Program-made: the position numbers and the translations under genes | Part shown: in pieces, positions 26,395-34,861 of the stretch | Layout: each line of letters opens with the position of its first letter | How positions within the stretch are numbered: the stretch's first letter is position 1 | The notes under the pieces: generated by a model | Seen by the model: the letters and a program-made list of their open reading frames with translations, nothing else | Told to the model about the DNA's origin: nothing | The model's database searches: none | DNA from: Paenibacillus sp. BSR1-1 | Lineage (GTDB): Bacteria > Bacillota > Bacilli > Bacillales > Cytobacillaceae | Reading direction: 5' to 3' | Assembly (NCBI RefSeq): GCF_030403775.1 | Contig: NZ_JAQMWQ010000001.1 | Coordinates: forward strand, 248,001-312,000 | DNA length: 64,000 bases

Positions 26395-26462
26395 ACACAT
26401 ACCACTCCCAGTTCCTGTACTATTAAAGAATATATGATTGTGCTGGTCGATTTAGTAACAGA

Positions 26463-26487
26463 AAAAGCTGCCCCCATTGGACAGCTT
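26463..26487 (-). terminator. Rho-independent terminator of sigG
   Basis: Stem AAGCTG/CAGCTT (26465-26470 with 26482-26487) with extra G-C pairing inside, followed on the minus strand by TTTCTGTTAC. It overlaps the sigG stop codon. Confidence 0.7.
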
Positions 26488-27265
26488 AGCTTTGGATATT
26501 CTTATTCATTTGTCTTATCGCTGCTTTTTCTAATCGGGAAACCTGCGCCTGGGAAATTCCGATTTCATCAGCGACCTCCATTTGTGTTTTACCTTGAAAG
26601 AATCTTTTACGCAAAATTAATTTTTCCCGCTCGTTTAATCGACGCATTCCTTCTTTTAAAGCGATTTCCTCGATCCAGTGAATATCTTTATTTTTCTCAT
26701 CACTTAATTGATCCATAACATATATCGGGTCGCCGCCATCATTGTAGATTGGCTCAAATAGGGACACTGGGTCCTGTATGGCATCGAGGGCGAAGACAAT
26801 TTCTTCATGTGGTACCTCTAAAACCTTCGCGATTTCTTCAGCAGTCGGTTCACGTGAGGTTTCGCTCATGAGTCGTTCCCTAACCTGAAGGGCTTTATAC
26901 GCAATATCCCTTAAGGAGCGGGACACACGAATAGGGTTATTATCCCGCAAATATCTTCTTATTTCTCCAATAATCATTGGTACGGCATAAGTGGAAAACT
27001 TTACGTTTTGACCTAAATCAAAGTTATCAATCGATTTCATTAAACCAATACAGCCTACCTGAAATAGATCGTCAACAAATTCACCACGGTTGTTAAAACG
27101 TTGTATCACGCTTAGTACAAGGCGCAAATTTCCATTGACGAGCTTTTCTCTGGCGGATATATCGCCCTCTTGCATTTGCTTGAATAGAATTCTCATTTCT
27201 TCGTTTTTTAATACAGGAAGTTTTGATGTGTCCACACCGCAAATTTCAACTTTATTTCGAGTCAA
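26486..27265 (-). CDS. sigG: Sigma-G, late forespore RNA polymerase sigma factor
   Basis: Directs late forespore transcription. The 259-residue protein is almost collinear with B. subtilis SigG, including the N-terminal RNKVEICGVDTSKLPVLKNE, region 2 (LRLVLSVIQRFNNRGEFVDDLFQVGCIGL, KFSTYAVPMIIGEIRRYLRD), region 3 (LQVRERLMSETSREPTAEE) and region 4 helix-turn-helix (MEVADEIGISQAQVSRLEKAAI). TTG at 27265 is the start: AGGAGG lies 8 nt upstream and the product begins MTRNKVEIC. A candidate sigma-F/G promoter lies within the sigE terminator. It follows sigE, as in B. subtilis. Confidence 0.97.
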   Translation of the reverse strand: MTRNKVEICGVDTSKLPVLKNEEMRILFKQMQEGDISAREKLVNGNLRLVLSVIQRFNNRGEFVDDLFQVGCIGLMKSIDNFDLGQNVKFSTYAVPMIIGEIRRYLRDNNPIRVSRSLRDIAYKALQVRERLMSETSREPTAEEIAKVLEVPHEEIVFALDAIQDPVSLFEPIYNDGGDPIYVMDQLSDEKNKDIHWIEEIALKEGMRRLNEREKLILRKRFFQGKTQMEVADEIGISQAQVSRLEKAAIRQMNKNIQS

Positions 27266-27302
27266 TTCTTTTTCCTCCTCACAGGAGCTGCTGTACAAAA
27301 AA

Positions 27303-27332
27303 CAGTATTTCCTTGAGGAGGAAAAATATGCA
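27303..27332 (-). promoter_or_regulatory. Candidate sigma-F/sigma-G promoter of sigG
   Basis: On the minus strand TGCATA (27327-27332; consensus TGHATR) is followed after 17 bp by AATACTG (27303-27309; consensus CATWMTA, 5 of 7). The -35 coincides with the closing end of the sigE terminator stem. Known sigG expression from sigma-F and then sigma-G fits. Confidence 0.5.
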
Positions 27333-27359
27333 CCTGTCCAAACGAGTGGACAGGTGCAT
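27322..27359 (-). terminator. Rho-independent terminator of sigE
   Basis: A perfect 13-bp inverted repeat (27328-27340 with 27347-27359, arm ATGCACCTGTCCA) with a 6-nt loop is followed on the minus strand by ATTTTTCC. It lies 63 bp after the sigE stop. Confidence 0.85.
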
Positions 27360-27421
27360 GATTGTCGAAAAATGCTACAAAATCACGAAATAATAGGTTT
27401 TTTTTGGTAGAAAAAAATTTC

Positions 27422-28141
27422 TTAAACCATCTTATTGAACTCTTTTCGTAATCTTTTAATAATTCTTTTTTCTAACCGTGAAATATAGGATTGGGAAATT
27501 CCAAGCATATCGGCTACATCCTTCTGCGTTTTTTCCTCGCCATTAGTTAAGCCAAAGCGAAGCTCCATGATTTGTTTTTCACGATCGGTTAGCTGATGCA
27601 AAGCTTTAGTAAGCAGCTTCCGGTCTACATTGGCTTCTAAGTCCTTGGTGATGATATCATCATCAGTGCCCAGTACATCTGATAACAAAAGCTCATTCCC
27701 ATCCCAATCAATATTCAATGGTTCATCGAACGAAACCTCTGACCTGATTTTATTATTACGCCTTAAGTACATTAGGATTTCATTTTCAATACATCTTGAA
27801 GCATATGTAGCAAGTTTGATTTTCTTTTCAGGATTAAAAGTATTGACCGCTTTAATCAGACCTATCGTGCCAATGCTAATTAAGTCCTCGATATTAATGC
27901 CTGTGTTTTCAAATTTTCTGGCAATATAGACAACGAGACGCAGGTTTCTTTCAATTAAAATTGACCTTGCCGCCTTGTCACCGCCAGGAAGCTTCTTTAA
28001 CAGCATCTCTTCTTCATCTTTGCTTAAAGGAGGCGGCAATGCTTCGCTTCCGCCAATATAATATACTTCATCTGTTTTTAAACCTAATTTTATCAATATT
28101 TTATACCAATAGTAGGATAAGCGAAGTTTCCACTTTTTCAT
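27422..28141 (-). CDS. sigE: Pro-sigma-E, early mother-cell sigma factor
   Basis: A 239-residue precursor, the same length as in B. subtilis. The N-terminal pro-sequence ([20 protein letters not shown] followed by [11 protein letters not shown]) is amphipathic and is removed near residues 27-29 by SpoIIGA. Region 2 is [19 protein letters not shown] and [17 protein letters not shown]; region 4 ends in [28 protein letters not shown] lies 7 nt before the ATG; the 37 upstream in-frame codons are leader or overlap of spoIIGA. It forms the spoIIG operon with spoIIGA. Confidence 0.97.
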   Translation of the reverse strand: MKKWKLRLSYYWYKILIKLGLKTDEVYYIGGSEALPPPLSKDEEEMLLKKLPGGDKAARSILIERNLRLVVYIARKFENTGINIEDLISIGTIGLIKAVNTFNPEKKIKLATYASRCIENEILMYLRRNNKIRSEVSFDEPLNIDWDGNELLLSDVLGTDDDIITKDLEANVDRKLLTKALHQLTDREKQIMELRFGLTNGEEKTQKDVADMLGISQSYISRLEKRIIKRLRKEFNKMV

Positions 28142-28185
28142 TCTTGTTCCTCCTTCTAAAATATGTTTTTCTGAGTATAGTATTA

Positions 28186-29124
28186 TTAACTTACCTTCAC
28201 GGTCCCTCCTTGCTGCTTTGGTCCTGTCAACATTTTCGGATGAACGATACATTGAAAGGCATCATCTGCCGAAAGCTGCTGCATCGTGAAGGATACAAGA
28301 CCCTTTTCGCATAAATACTGGTCTCCATTTTGTTCGATTAATATGTTATCGGGCTTAATGGCCACAATGAGCTGATGCTCTTGTCCCACCACCCGGCAAG
28401 GCACAATTCTTAGTCTATTTTGCCATTCATCCGAAACCTCCCCGCTCCCCATTATCAACGGTTCTGGATCTGCAGCAATTTTCTTGATTTGCTCGGGAAT
28501 AGCATCCAATTGATTTTTAATGGATACAAACATTACCGGGAGCCTTGAAAGCGGGTCATAAAGTTGATTGCCGCTATCAACTAATCCTTTAAAAACAAAT
28601 GTTTCACTGCCTATTTTCAAGCTGACATTTACGATTTGCTCAAATTGGATTTTCGTCATTTCCATACCTTCCATATGTCTCCTTGAAAAGTGCCAGGCAA
28701 CAGGGAAACCAATCAGGACGAATAGCCAGCTGACTGGGTCACCAAACCCCTTCACACTCGACATCAAGACCTTTGTGGTTAACTCAGGATTGTATTGAAT
28801 GAAATAATGGGCGCCTAATAAGGCTCCACCAATTAAAAAAGTAGCAACATATAACGTCATTAGTGCTTTTAGAAAATAAGACAACCGTTTATACCCAAAA
28901 GTTGCAAGTACCATCATGACAGAGCATAACAGTTTTGCGATTGGATGGTTTGAGTAGACATTTATTGGAGTAAAGGCTAATAGAATAATTAGTGAGCCAA
29001 TAAATCCTCCTGCCAATAATCTCCAGATTCGTATTCTCCTTTTTAGAAAAATAGCTGTTAAATAAAGAAGAAGGCTATCAAAAAACAAGTTAAGAGCCCA
29101 AATTACATCTAAATACACAACCAA
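28186..29124 (-). CDS. spoIIGA: SpoIIGA, membrane aspartic protease that activates pro-sigma-E
   Basis: A 312-residue protein with five N-terminal membrane helices (about 1-150) and a cytosolic pepsin-like domain. The catalytic Asp183 in [12 protein letters not shown] is at the same position as in B. subtilis. The protease dimerises and is triggered by SpoIIR from the forespore. TTG at 29124 is the start: GGAGG lies 7 nt upstream and the product begins MVVYLDVIW, aligning with MKIYLDVIW. A GTG two codons later is less well spaced. Upstream is a promoter with 22-bp spacing. Confidence 0.96.
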   Translation of the reverse strand: MVVYLDVIWALNLFFDSLLLYLTAIFLKRRIRIWRLLAGGFIGSLIILLAFTPINVYSNHPIAKLLCSVMMVLATFGYKRLSYFLKALMTLYVATFLIGGALLGAHYFIQYNPELTTKVLMSSVKGFGDPVSWLFVLIGFPVAWHFSRRHMEGMEMTKIQFEQIVNVSLKIGSETFVFKGLVDSGNQLYDPLSRLPVMFVSIKNQLDAIPEQIKKIAADPEPLIMGSGEVSDEWQNRLRIVPCRVVGQEHQLIVAIKPDNILIEQNGDQYLCEKGLVSFTMQQLSADDAFQCIVHPKMLTGPKQQGGTVKVS

Positions 29125-29168
29125 ACAGCTTCCTCCTTATTGGCAGTTCTATTAATCTGTTACGAAAA

Positions 29169-29202
29169 AGTATAACGTAGTAGAGGACTAAAAGTGTGTC
29201 AC
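29169..29202 (-). promoter_or_regulatory. spoIIG-type promoter with 22-bp spacer
   Basis: GTGACA (29197-29202) and TATACT (29169-29174) on the minus strand are separated by exactly 22 bp, the diagnostic spacing of the Spo0A-activated B. subtilis spoIIG promoter. A degenerate Spo0A box TGACAAA (29248-29254) lies about 89 bp upstream of the expected start site. Confidence 0.75.
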
Positions 29203-29287
29203 TTTCTGTAATCAAAAAAACAGAAATTTTCACTATTCATTAAGGAATTTGTCAGATAATATTTTGAATAAATGCTCATTTTAATAA

Positions 29288-29410
29288 GGCTGTTGATTTA
29301 CGCTCCAGGTGCTTCGCTTTCCGCGGGCGTTGCGGGGAGCTTCCTCAGCGCTTCGCTTCTGCAGGAGTCTTCGCACCTTCCGCTCCAATCAAAAGAGTTT
29401 ATAATCAACA
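29288..29410. repeat. GC-rich palindromic intergenic repeat, family A, full-length copy 1
   Basis: About 120 bp beginning GGCTGTTGATTTACGCTCCA and ending CGCTCCAATCAA followed by a second ATCAACA. The GC-rich core contrasts with the AT-rich flanks. Ends are inverted (TGTTGATT/AATCAACA). Related copies lie at 58888, 60249 and 52341. It sits between ftsZ and the spoIIG promoter, where B. subtilis has bpr. No protein-coding capacity. Confidence 0.85.
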
Positions 29411-29427
29411 TTTTTCTTTAAACAGCA

Positions 29428-29460
29428 AAAAAAAAGCATTGCCCGAAGGGCAATACTTTT
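29428..29460 (-). terminator. Rho-independent terminator of ftsZ
   Basis: Stem ATTGCCC/GGGCAAT with a GAA-type loop (29438-29454), followed on the minus strand by CTTTTTTTTTGC. Starts just after the ftsZ stop. Confidence 0.9.
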
Positions 29461-29461
29461 T

Positions 29462-30601
29462 TTAACGTCTACGATTCCGGTTACGAAGGAATGTAGGAAT
29501 ATCAAGTGTTTCTTCTTGCGAAGAATTATTATTGCGAACTGGTTCTTGATGAACTTCTTCGCGCTTTGGCTGTTCTCTCTTAATCGGATTTACTGGAGCT
29601 TTATTATTTTGTCCAAAAGTAGGACGGGTTACCTTTGGCTGAATGACTTCTTCATTAAAGCCAGTTGCAATAACGGTAACGATAATTTCATCTTTTAAAT
29701 TTTCGTTGATAACCGAACCGAAAATCATATTAACTTCCTGATCCGTTGCCGTTGCAACGATATCAGCTGCTTCTTGAACTTCGTAAAGACTTAAGTTCGT
29801 CCCGCCAGTAATGTTCATTAAAACGCCTTGTGCTCCATCGATTGATGTTTCTAATAAAGGTGAATTAATGGCTTTCTTCGCTGCTTCAGTGGCACGGCTC
29901 TCACCGGAAGCCACACCAATACCCATTAACGCTGAGCCTTTATTTGACATAATCGTTTTTACATCAGCAAAATCAAGGTTAATAAGACCAGGTGTTGCTA
30001 TTAAATCAGAAATACCTTGAACCCCTTGACGAAGGACATTGTCTGCTTCACGGAACGCCTCAAGCATCGGAGTGCTCTTATCAACAATTTCAAGAAGCCG
30101 GTCATTTGGAATAACAATCAAAGTATCGACTGCCTCTTTCATTGATCCAATACCGCCTGAAGCTTGATTTGAACGTTTTTTACCTTCAAAAGTAAATGGA
30201 CGGGTAACAACACCCACTGTTAAAGCACCAAGGTCGCGGGCAATCTGAGCAATAACTGGTGCTGCACCTGTACCGGTTCCGCCGCCCATACCTGCTGTAA
30301 CGAAAACCATATCCGCTCCGCGCAATGCTTCCTCGATTTGCTCCTTGCTTTCCTCAGCGGCCTTCTTTCCAACCTCTGGGTTCGCACCCGCTCCAAGACC
30401 TCTGGTCAGCTTCGCACCAATCTGCATCTTCACTTCAGCTTTTGAAAGATTCAATGCTTGTGCATCAGTATTTACTGCGATAAATTCTACACCTTGTACG
30501 CCATGTTCAATCATTCTGTTTACGGCGTTGTTACCCCCGCCGCCAACTCCGATTACTTTTATGGTTGCAAGAGAATCTAAATTTGTATCAAATTCTAACA
30601 T
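29462..30601 (-). CDS. ftsZ: FtsZ, tubulin-like cell division GTPase
   Basis: Forms the Z ring at midcell and, in sporulation, polar rings. The 379-residue protein has the tubulin signature GGGTGTG at 106-112, the N-terminal [17 protein letters not shown], a GTPase domain to about 315, a variable Pro/Asn-rich linker, and the conserved C-terminal peptide [13 protein letters not shown] that binds FtsA, SepF and other partners. AGGAGG precedes the ATG. It is co-transcribed with ftsA (42-bp gap). Confidence 0.98.
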   Translation of the reverse strand: MLEFDTNLDSLATIKVIGVGGGGNNAVNRMIEHGVQGVEFIAVNTDAQALNLSKAEVKMQIGAKLTRGLGAGANPEVGKKAAEESKEQIEEALRGADMVFVTAGMGGGTGTGAAPVIAQIARDLGALTVGVVTRPFTFEGKKRSNQASGGIGSMKEAVDTLIVIPNDRLLEIVDKSTPMLEAFREADNVLRQGVQGISDLIATPGLINLDFADVKTIMSNKGSALMGIGVASGESRATEAAKKAINSPLLETSIDGAQGVLMNITGGTNLSLYEVQEAADIVATATDQEVNMIFGSVINENLKDEIIVTVIATGFNEEVIQPKVTRPTFGQNNKAPVNPIKREQPKREEVHQEPVRNNNSSQEETLDIPTFLRNRNRRR

Positions 30602-30643
30602 GACAAATCCTCCTAATTCGTCGATTTTCCTTTTCGATTATGC

Positions 30644-31939
30644 CTATTCGAAAAAGTAACCAAGGAATTTTTTTACTTTTGATGACATCTTTTCTTCCGG
30701 ATGTTTTTCTACTTTTGCTTTAGGTTGATGTTGTTTTGGTACTCTCTTTTCGATTGGCTCAGAAACTGATGATGAAGAGCTGATCGTGCCACCTGGTAAT
30801 CTAGCATTCTTATAGGCATATTTTATCAAGCCAACCGCTGCTGTATATTGAGGTTCTCTTACACCAATGTAATCTGGTACTGCAATTCGAACTGGATTTT
30901 GAAACATATCTTGTGCAAGCTCCAAAACTCCTTGCATGTTGGCACCGCCGCCCGTTAAAACAAATCCTCCCGGCAGACTGGTAACGCCCATTCTCTTTAA
31001 TTCATGGGCAGCCAATTCGAAAATTTCTTCCATTCTCGCTTCAATTATATCAGAAATTTCCAACTGGTTAAATTGTTGGTGCTGATCACTGCCGATAATC
31101 GGAACACTGAACACTACATCTTCTGATGCCATATCATAGAAGGCATGTCCATGCTTTATCTTTATTTTTTCAGCGTCCTCAGTAGAAGTTCGGAGTCCAA
31201 CCGACAGGTCCTTTGTGATATGGTCACCGCCAACTGAAATGACACCAGTTGCAGTTATAAAACCATCTTGAAAAACAGAGATATTTGTGGAACCGCCTCC
31301 GAGGTCAATCAAAGCGACACCAAGGTTTTTTTCATCCTTGGATAAAGCATACTCACCAGCTGCCAGCGGCTGCAGGATAATATCAGAAAAACTAAGACCA
31401 GCGCGCTCGACACAGCGAATGGTATTGGCCAAAACGGAATTTGAACCAGTAATCAGCGTTCCATCCATCTCCAAACGGACACCAATCATTCCGCGCGGGT
31501 CATTTATTTCATCTTTACCATCTAGGATAAATTGCCTTTGGATAACTCCCATATTTCCTCTCTCAGGAGGAATTGATCCGACATGGGAAGCTTCAATGAC
31601 ACGAATAACGTCTTCATTTGTAATTTCTCTATTTTGGCCAGAAACAGCTACAATACCGTGACAAGGCTGAAGCATAACATGGTGTCCTGGAATTCCAACG
31701 ACAATTTCCCTGATTTCCATTCCTACCATTCTTTCCGCCTGTTCAATTGCCCGCTTAATAGAATGAACCGTATCATCCATATCGACAATCGAACCTTTAC
31801 GCAGCCCTTCAGATTTTACATTTCCGACACCTATAATATTTAACGAGCCTTTTCCTGAATCATGAACCATTTCACCAATGATTACTTTTACACTGGATGT
31901 ACCGATGTCAAGGCTAACATATATTTCATTGCTGTTCAT
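30644..31939 (-). CDS. ftsA: FtsA, actin-like Z-ring membrane anchor
   Basis: A 431-residue actin-fold ATPase that tethers FtsZ to the membrane. Phosphate-binding loops are [16 protein letters not shown] at the N-terminus and [18 protein letters not shown] near residue 205, with [17 protein letters not shown] near 325. A lysine-rich linker leads to a C-terminal amphipathic helix ([13 protein letters not shown]) that binds membrane. GGAGGTG precedes the ATG. A sigma-H-like promoter lies upstream, as known for B. subtilis ftsAZ. Confidence 0.97.
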   Translation of the reverse strand: MNSNEIYVSLDIGTSSVKVIIGEMVHDSGKGSLNIIGVGNVKSEGLRKGSIVDMDDTVHSIKRAIEQAERMVGMEIREIVVGIPGHHVMLQPCHGIVAVSGQNREITNEDVIRVIEASHVGSIPPERGNMGVIQRQFILDGKDEINDPRGMIGVRLEMDGTLITGSNSVLANTIRCVERAGLSFSDIILQPLAAGEYALSKDEKNLGVALIDLGGGSTNISVFQDGFITATGVISVGGDHITKDLSVGLRTSTEDAEKIKIKHGHAFYDMASEDVVFSVPIIGSDQHQQFNQLEISDIIEARMEEIFELAAHELKRMGVTSLPGGFVLTGGGANMQGVLELAQDMFQNPVRIAVPDYIGVREPQYTAAVGLIKYAYKNARLPGGTISSSSSVSEPIEKRVPKQHQPKAKVEKHPEEKMSSKVKKFLGYFFE

Positions 31940-32022
31940 TCTCTGGCACCTCCTTTATTTTTCCTAAAATAGAACAACAATTTTCTTGTTCAATTAATTT
32001 CCAAGTCATATCTTATAAAAAT

Positions 32023-32049
32023 ATTCGTCACAATTAAATGATTCCCTTT
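32023..32049 (-). promoter_or_regulatory. Candidate sigma-H promoter of ftsAZ
   Basis: On the minus strand AAAGGGAAT (32041-32049; consensus RnAGGAWWW, 8 of 9) and GACGAAT (32023-32029; RnnGAAT) are separated by exactly 11 bp. B. subtilis ftsAZ has a sigma-H promoter that boosts FtsZ at sporulation onset. The site lies about 90 bp before ftsA, right after the sbp stop. Confidence 0.65.
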
Positions 32050-32057
32050 AAAAATTT

Positions 32058-32420
32058 TCAACTTTTTTCTAATTTTTCTTTGTTGGTTGACCATTTCGTC
32101 AATAATATTCGACGAATTACAGCAATATTCTGAAACAATCTGACCCCAAACGCAAAAACTGCTGCTAAATACAAGTCTACACCAAGATGAACACCGAGAA
32201 AAGCTAAACTTGCAGCAAGTACAATATTAAAGAAGAAGCCTGATACAAACACCTTTTCATCATAAATATTTTGCAAGTATGCGCGAATTCCACCAAATAA
32301 CGTGTCGAATGCAGCTAAGACAGCAATCGACAAATAATTTGAATATTCCTCTGGAATTCGGATCTCAGTCAATAAACCAAGAATGATTCCAATGACAAGA
32401 CCCATAAACGGAAGCCACAT
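32058..32420 (-). CDS. sbp: Small basic protein Sbp (DUF1290)
   Basis: A 120-residue membrane protein with about four hydrophobic segments (5-20, 30-45, 60-80, 85-100) and a basic C-terminal tail (RRILLTKWSTNKEKLEKS). EIRIPEEYSNYLSIAVLAAFD and FDTLFGGIRA are typical of the family. Function is unknown. Its ATG overlaps the ylxX stop (TAATG). Conserved position upstream of ftsA in Bacillaceae supports the name. Confidence 0.92.
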   Translation of the reverse strand: MWLPFMGLVIGIILGLLTEIRIPEEYSNYLSIAVLAAFDTLFGGIRAYLQNIYDEKVFVSGFFFNIVLAASLAFLGVHLGVDLYLAAVFAFGVRLFQNIAVIRRILLTKWSTNKEKLEKS

Positions 32421-33151
32421 TAGGTACCGACCCCTTCTTTAATCGGTTCCAAAAACCGGATACGAATTGGATTATCATAGGCTGGCACCTTAATATTCGG
32501 AATAGGAGCCGAGACATTCAGCCTCAAGCCTTCAGTAAAAAATTCATCCCTTGCTTTTGATACTTTCATCCGATTATATAATTTTTCAGCCGTAGTTGAA
32601 TCAGCAACAGCCACCTTCACCTCTATTGGTAAACTTTTAATAGAATGGCCATCAATTTTAGTTTCTTTGTTGATATCCCTGATTACGGTTGTATTAATAA
32701 TTCGTTGACCGTCAATAGATACATATTTCGCTTCATACATATTTAATTCGTTCAACAATCTCTTCAATAATTCTGGGGAAACAACCCTTGTAACAGGGTC
32801 TCCTAATTGAGTATCTTCAATTGCAGGTTCAATTTCTAACGTAATTCCTGGCCCTGTTACCTCGGTTAAACCGGCCTCGATCTTTAATTCCTCCAATGTA
32901 TCCCTTAAGGCCTGTTCCTTGCTTTGCTTTCGCTTAGATTCATAAGCTGATAGCTTTTCTTCATTAGAACGAATTTCAGTCAATAAATTAGACTGGAGCT
33001 CTTTTTCTTGCAGAAGGGCTTCCCGGAGCTGCCAAATGTCTCTAGTATCCCGTTCTTCAGGTTTTTTCACGGTTTGAAATTGAATCGCAATCATGAAACC
33101 CACAACAGCTGCTACCAAGGTAAAACTAATATTTAATTTTTGTTTGTCCAT
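32420..33151 (-). CDS. ylxX: DUF881 family protein YlxX
   Basis: A 243-residue protein with an N-terminal membrane helix (about 8-24), a coiled coil (about 40-85) and a DUF881 domain with GPGITLEIEPA, NELNMYEAKYVSIDGQRI and GHSIKSLPIEVKVA. The domain is probably extracytoplasmic. The function is not established; the paralogue ylxW is next to it. GGAAGC-type ribosome site overlaps the ylxW stop. Confidence 0.9.
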   Translation of the reverse strand: MDKQKLNISFTLVAAVVGFMIAIQFQTVKKPEERDTRDIWQLREALLQEKELQSNLLTEIRSNEEKLSAYESKRKQSKEQALRDTLEELKIEAGLTEVTGPGITLEIEPAIEDTQLGDPVTRVVSPELLKRLLNELNMYEAKYVSIDGQRIINTTVIRDINKETKIDGHSIKSLPIEVKVAVADSTTAEKLYNRMKVSKARDEFFTEGLRLNVSAPIPNIKVPAYDNPIRIRFLEPIKEGVGT

Positions 33152-33153
33152 AA

Positions 33154-33864
33154 TCAGCTTCCTAAAATTGGATTGAGGGTAATGTCACTTTCTTTTTCTA
33201 AAGAAAAAATAATATTATCATTAACCAATTGATCCTTTACCCCGCCGGTAAGATTTAATGAAGACGAGAGCACGTCTGGATCGCCGATAGCTGTAATAAT
33301 AAAAGGTGCAGGATGCTGAATACCATCAACAGTTATGACCGGGCCATTACAGACAATATAAGAATGACTTGTAAGTCTCTGCCCATTTATCGCAATTGCA
33401 TCTGCTCCTGATATATAAAGTTCATTGACTACTTTAAATACATGATGCTCATGGACGAGGTAATTATTAATATTATCTTCTTTAGGGTCGTAAGCCCCGT
33501 CAGTAAGCGTAACCTTTACCCCGCTGCCTTTTACTTTTACCTTACCAAGATACATCCTGTATTTTTCTGCATCTTCAGCTAAATTTTGATATACCTGGGC
33601 CTCTTTTGCGAGATTTTTTTCATTTTTTTGTACTTTATCCTGCTTTTGATTTAATTCCTTTTGCAGTTTTCGGTTGGTCTCCTCCTGGGCAATCAATTGA
33701 TTTCTGAGTGTAAGTGTTTTTTCATATTGCTTTCCTGATAGATTGGGCTTTTCTTTTTGTTTTTCGATTTGCGTCAAATGATAGGAGAAAGCAAGCATAA
33801 ATCCTAAAACTAGGCAGACAAAAGACAGAATAACGTGTTTCCCCTTCACCTTCATCCTATTCAA
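33154..33864 (-). CDS. ylxW: DUF881 family protein YlxW
   Basis: A 236-residue paralogue of YlxX: short basic start, one membrane helix (about 11-29), a glutamine/lysine-rich coiled coil (about 38-95) and a DUF881 domain (GSGVKVTLTDGAYDP, NELYISGADAIAINGQRL, PAPFIITAIGDPDVL). The start is a judgement: TTG at 33864 lies 9 nt after GGAGG and overlaps divIB by 8 bp, while ATG at 33855 follows the divIB stop directly but is 18 nt from that ribosome site. Role unknown; position in the dcw cluster suggests an envelope function. Confidence 0.85.
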   Translation of the reverse strand: MNRMKVKGKHVILSFVCLVLGFMLAFSYHLTQIEKQKEKPNLSGKQYEKTLTLRNQLIAQEETNRKLQKELNQKQDKVQKNEKNLAKEAQVYQNLAEDAEKYRMYLGKVKVKGSGVKVTLTDGAYDPKEDNINNYLVHEHHVFKVVNELYISGADAIAINGQRLTSHSYIVCNGPVITVDGIQHPAPFIITAIGDPDVLSSSLNLTGGVKDQLVNDNIIFSLEKESDITLNPILGS

Positions 33865-34630
33865 CTTTCTTTTCCTCCACTTCCGATTCAAAAGCCCTAA
33901 AATAAGACCCTACTTCTAAGTCGATAATTCCTTTTTTATTTGGATCTAATTGGCCAATAATAGAAGGATAATGGACCATCTTTTCTGAAAAGCTCTTTAA
34001 TGTGGCACTAACCTCGAAGCCATCATTCATAAATAAGGAAACGTGGTATCGATCTGTTTTTTTGGGAGTATAATGAATTTCAGAAATGGAGTTAGTTATT
34101 TCAATTGGAAGCTTTTTTAGCTCTTTTACCATTTCGTTCAGAGCTGCCCCTTCTTTAAAATCGAAAAGAATCGGAGAATTTACTGGAACCACTTCCGTTT
34201 TTCTTTCATTAAGTATCTTTCCATTCTCCATTACGGGAAAGTAGGACGTATCCTTTTTTAAATATGCGATTCTCTTATGCTCTACTACTTGGATTATAAT
34301 CGTGTTGGGCCACTTTCGTTTTACAACAGCCTTATTAATTTCAGGGAGCTGCTCTACTTTTGAAACGACAGCATCCTTTCTAACTTTCCAAATATTCGTA
34401 TTTTTTGAAAGGCCGCTTTTATGGATGATTTCATCTTTAGAATATATCTCATTACCTTTAATTGTAATCGTCTTAACATGACTAAGTGGTGATTGTGTAT
34501 AGGCTACCGCAACGATCATCATGAAAAACGTAATAAGCAAAAGCACAAGCCGTCTGTTTGCTTTACGCCTTCTTTGTTCTTTCAGTTTTGGAATACGATC
34601 CTCAAGAGCAACGATTTTATCATTTTCCAT
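33857..34630 (-). CDS. divIB: DivIB/FtsQ, septal membrane protein
   Basis: A bitopic division protein that works with FtsL and DivIC to recruit and control septal synthases. The 257-residue protein has a basic cytosolic segment (1-27, RIPKLKEQRRRKANRR), one membrane helix (28-45), a POTRA domain (SHVKTITIKGNEIYSKDEII) and a beta domain (KRKWPNTIIIQVVEHKRIAYL). GGGGGA is 7 nt before the ATG. It ends in a charged tail of about 12 residues. Confidence 0.94.
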   Translation of the reverse strand: MENDKIVALEDRIPKLKEQRRRKANRRLVLLLITFFMMIVAVAYTQSPLSHVKTITIKGNEIYSKDEIIHKSGLSKNTNIWKVRKDAVVSKVEQLPEINKAVVKRKWPNTIIIQVVEHKRIAYLKKDTSYFPVMENGKILNERKTEVVPVNSPILFDFKEGAALNEMVKELKKLPIEITNSISEIHYTPKKTDRYHVSLFMNDGFEVSATLKSFSEKMVHYPSIIGQLDPNKKGIIDLEVGSYFRAFESEVEEKKVE

Positions 34631-34717
34631 TCATAATTCCCCCAACATAAAAGCAGCTGCCCTAAAATAACAACTAATAAGCTTGTCCATAACTCTTTAA
34701 ATGATAGCTTGAAAAGA

Positions 34718-34745
34718 GAAACAACGGCACGAAAAATCATGCCGT
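34718..34745 (-). terminator. Hairpin terminator or attenuator between murB and divIB
   Basis: A 9-bp stem with a TTTT loop (34724-34732 with 34737-34745, arm starting ACGGCA) is followed on the minus strand by TGTTTCTCTTTTC. It lies about 115 bp after the murB stop and about 45 bp downstream of a promoter-like TATAAT, so it may end a short transcript rather than the murB message. Confidence 0.6.
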
Positions 34746-34788
34746 CATTCGTTTACCTAGAGAGTTCGCACCTATAATATTATCAGTA

Positions 34789-34817
34789 ATTATACCACAA
34801 TATTTGTCATTCGTAAG
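34789..34817 (-). promoter_or_regulatory. Possible promoter upstream of divIB
   Basis: A perfect TATAAT lies at 34789-34794 on the minus strand, but the region 17 bp upstream (CTTACG, 34812-34817) is a poor -35. Transcription from it would run through the hairpin at 34718-34745 before divIB. Confidence 0.35.
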
Positions 34818-34861
34818 AAAATTATTACCATAAAAGTAAGGATAAATTTAGCAATTAAATA

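Noticed and set aside
29288..29410. Family A repeat as a CRISPR-like or att structure
   Set aside because: No regularly spaced direct repeats, no integrase or tRNA nearby; copies are dispersed singly in intergenic spaces.
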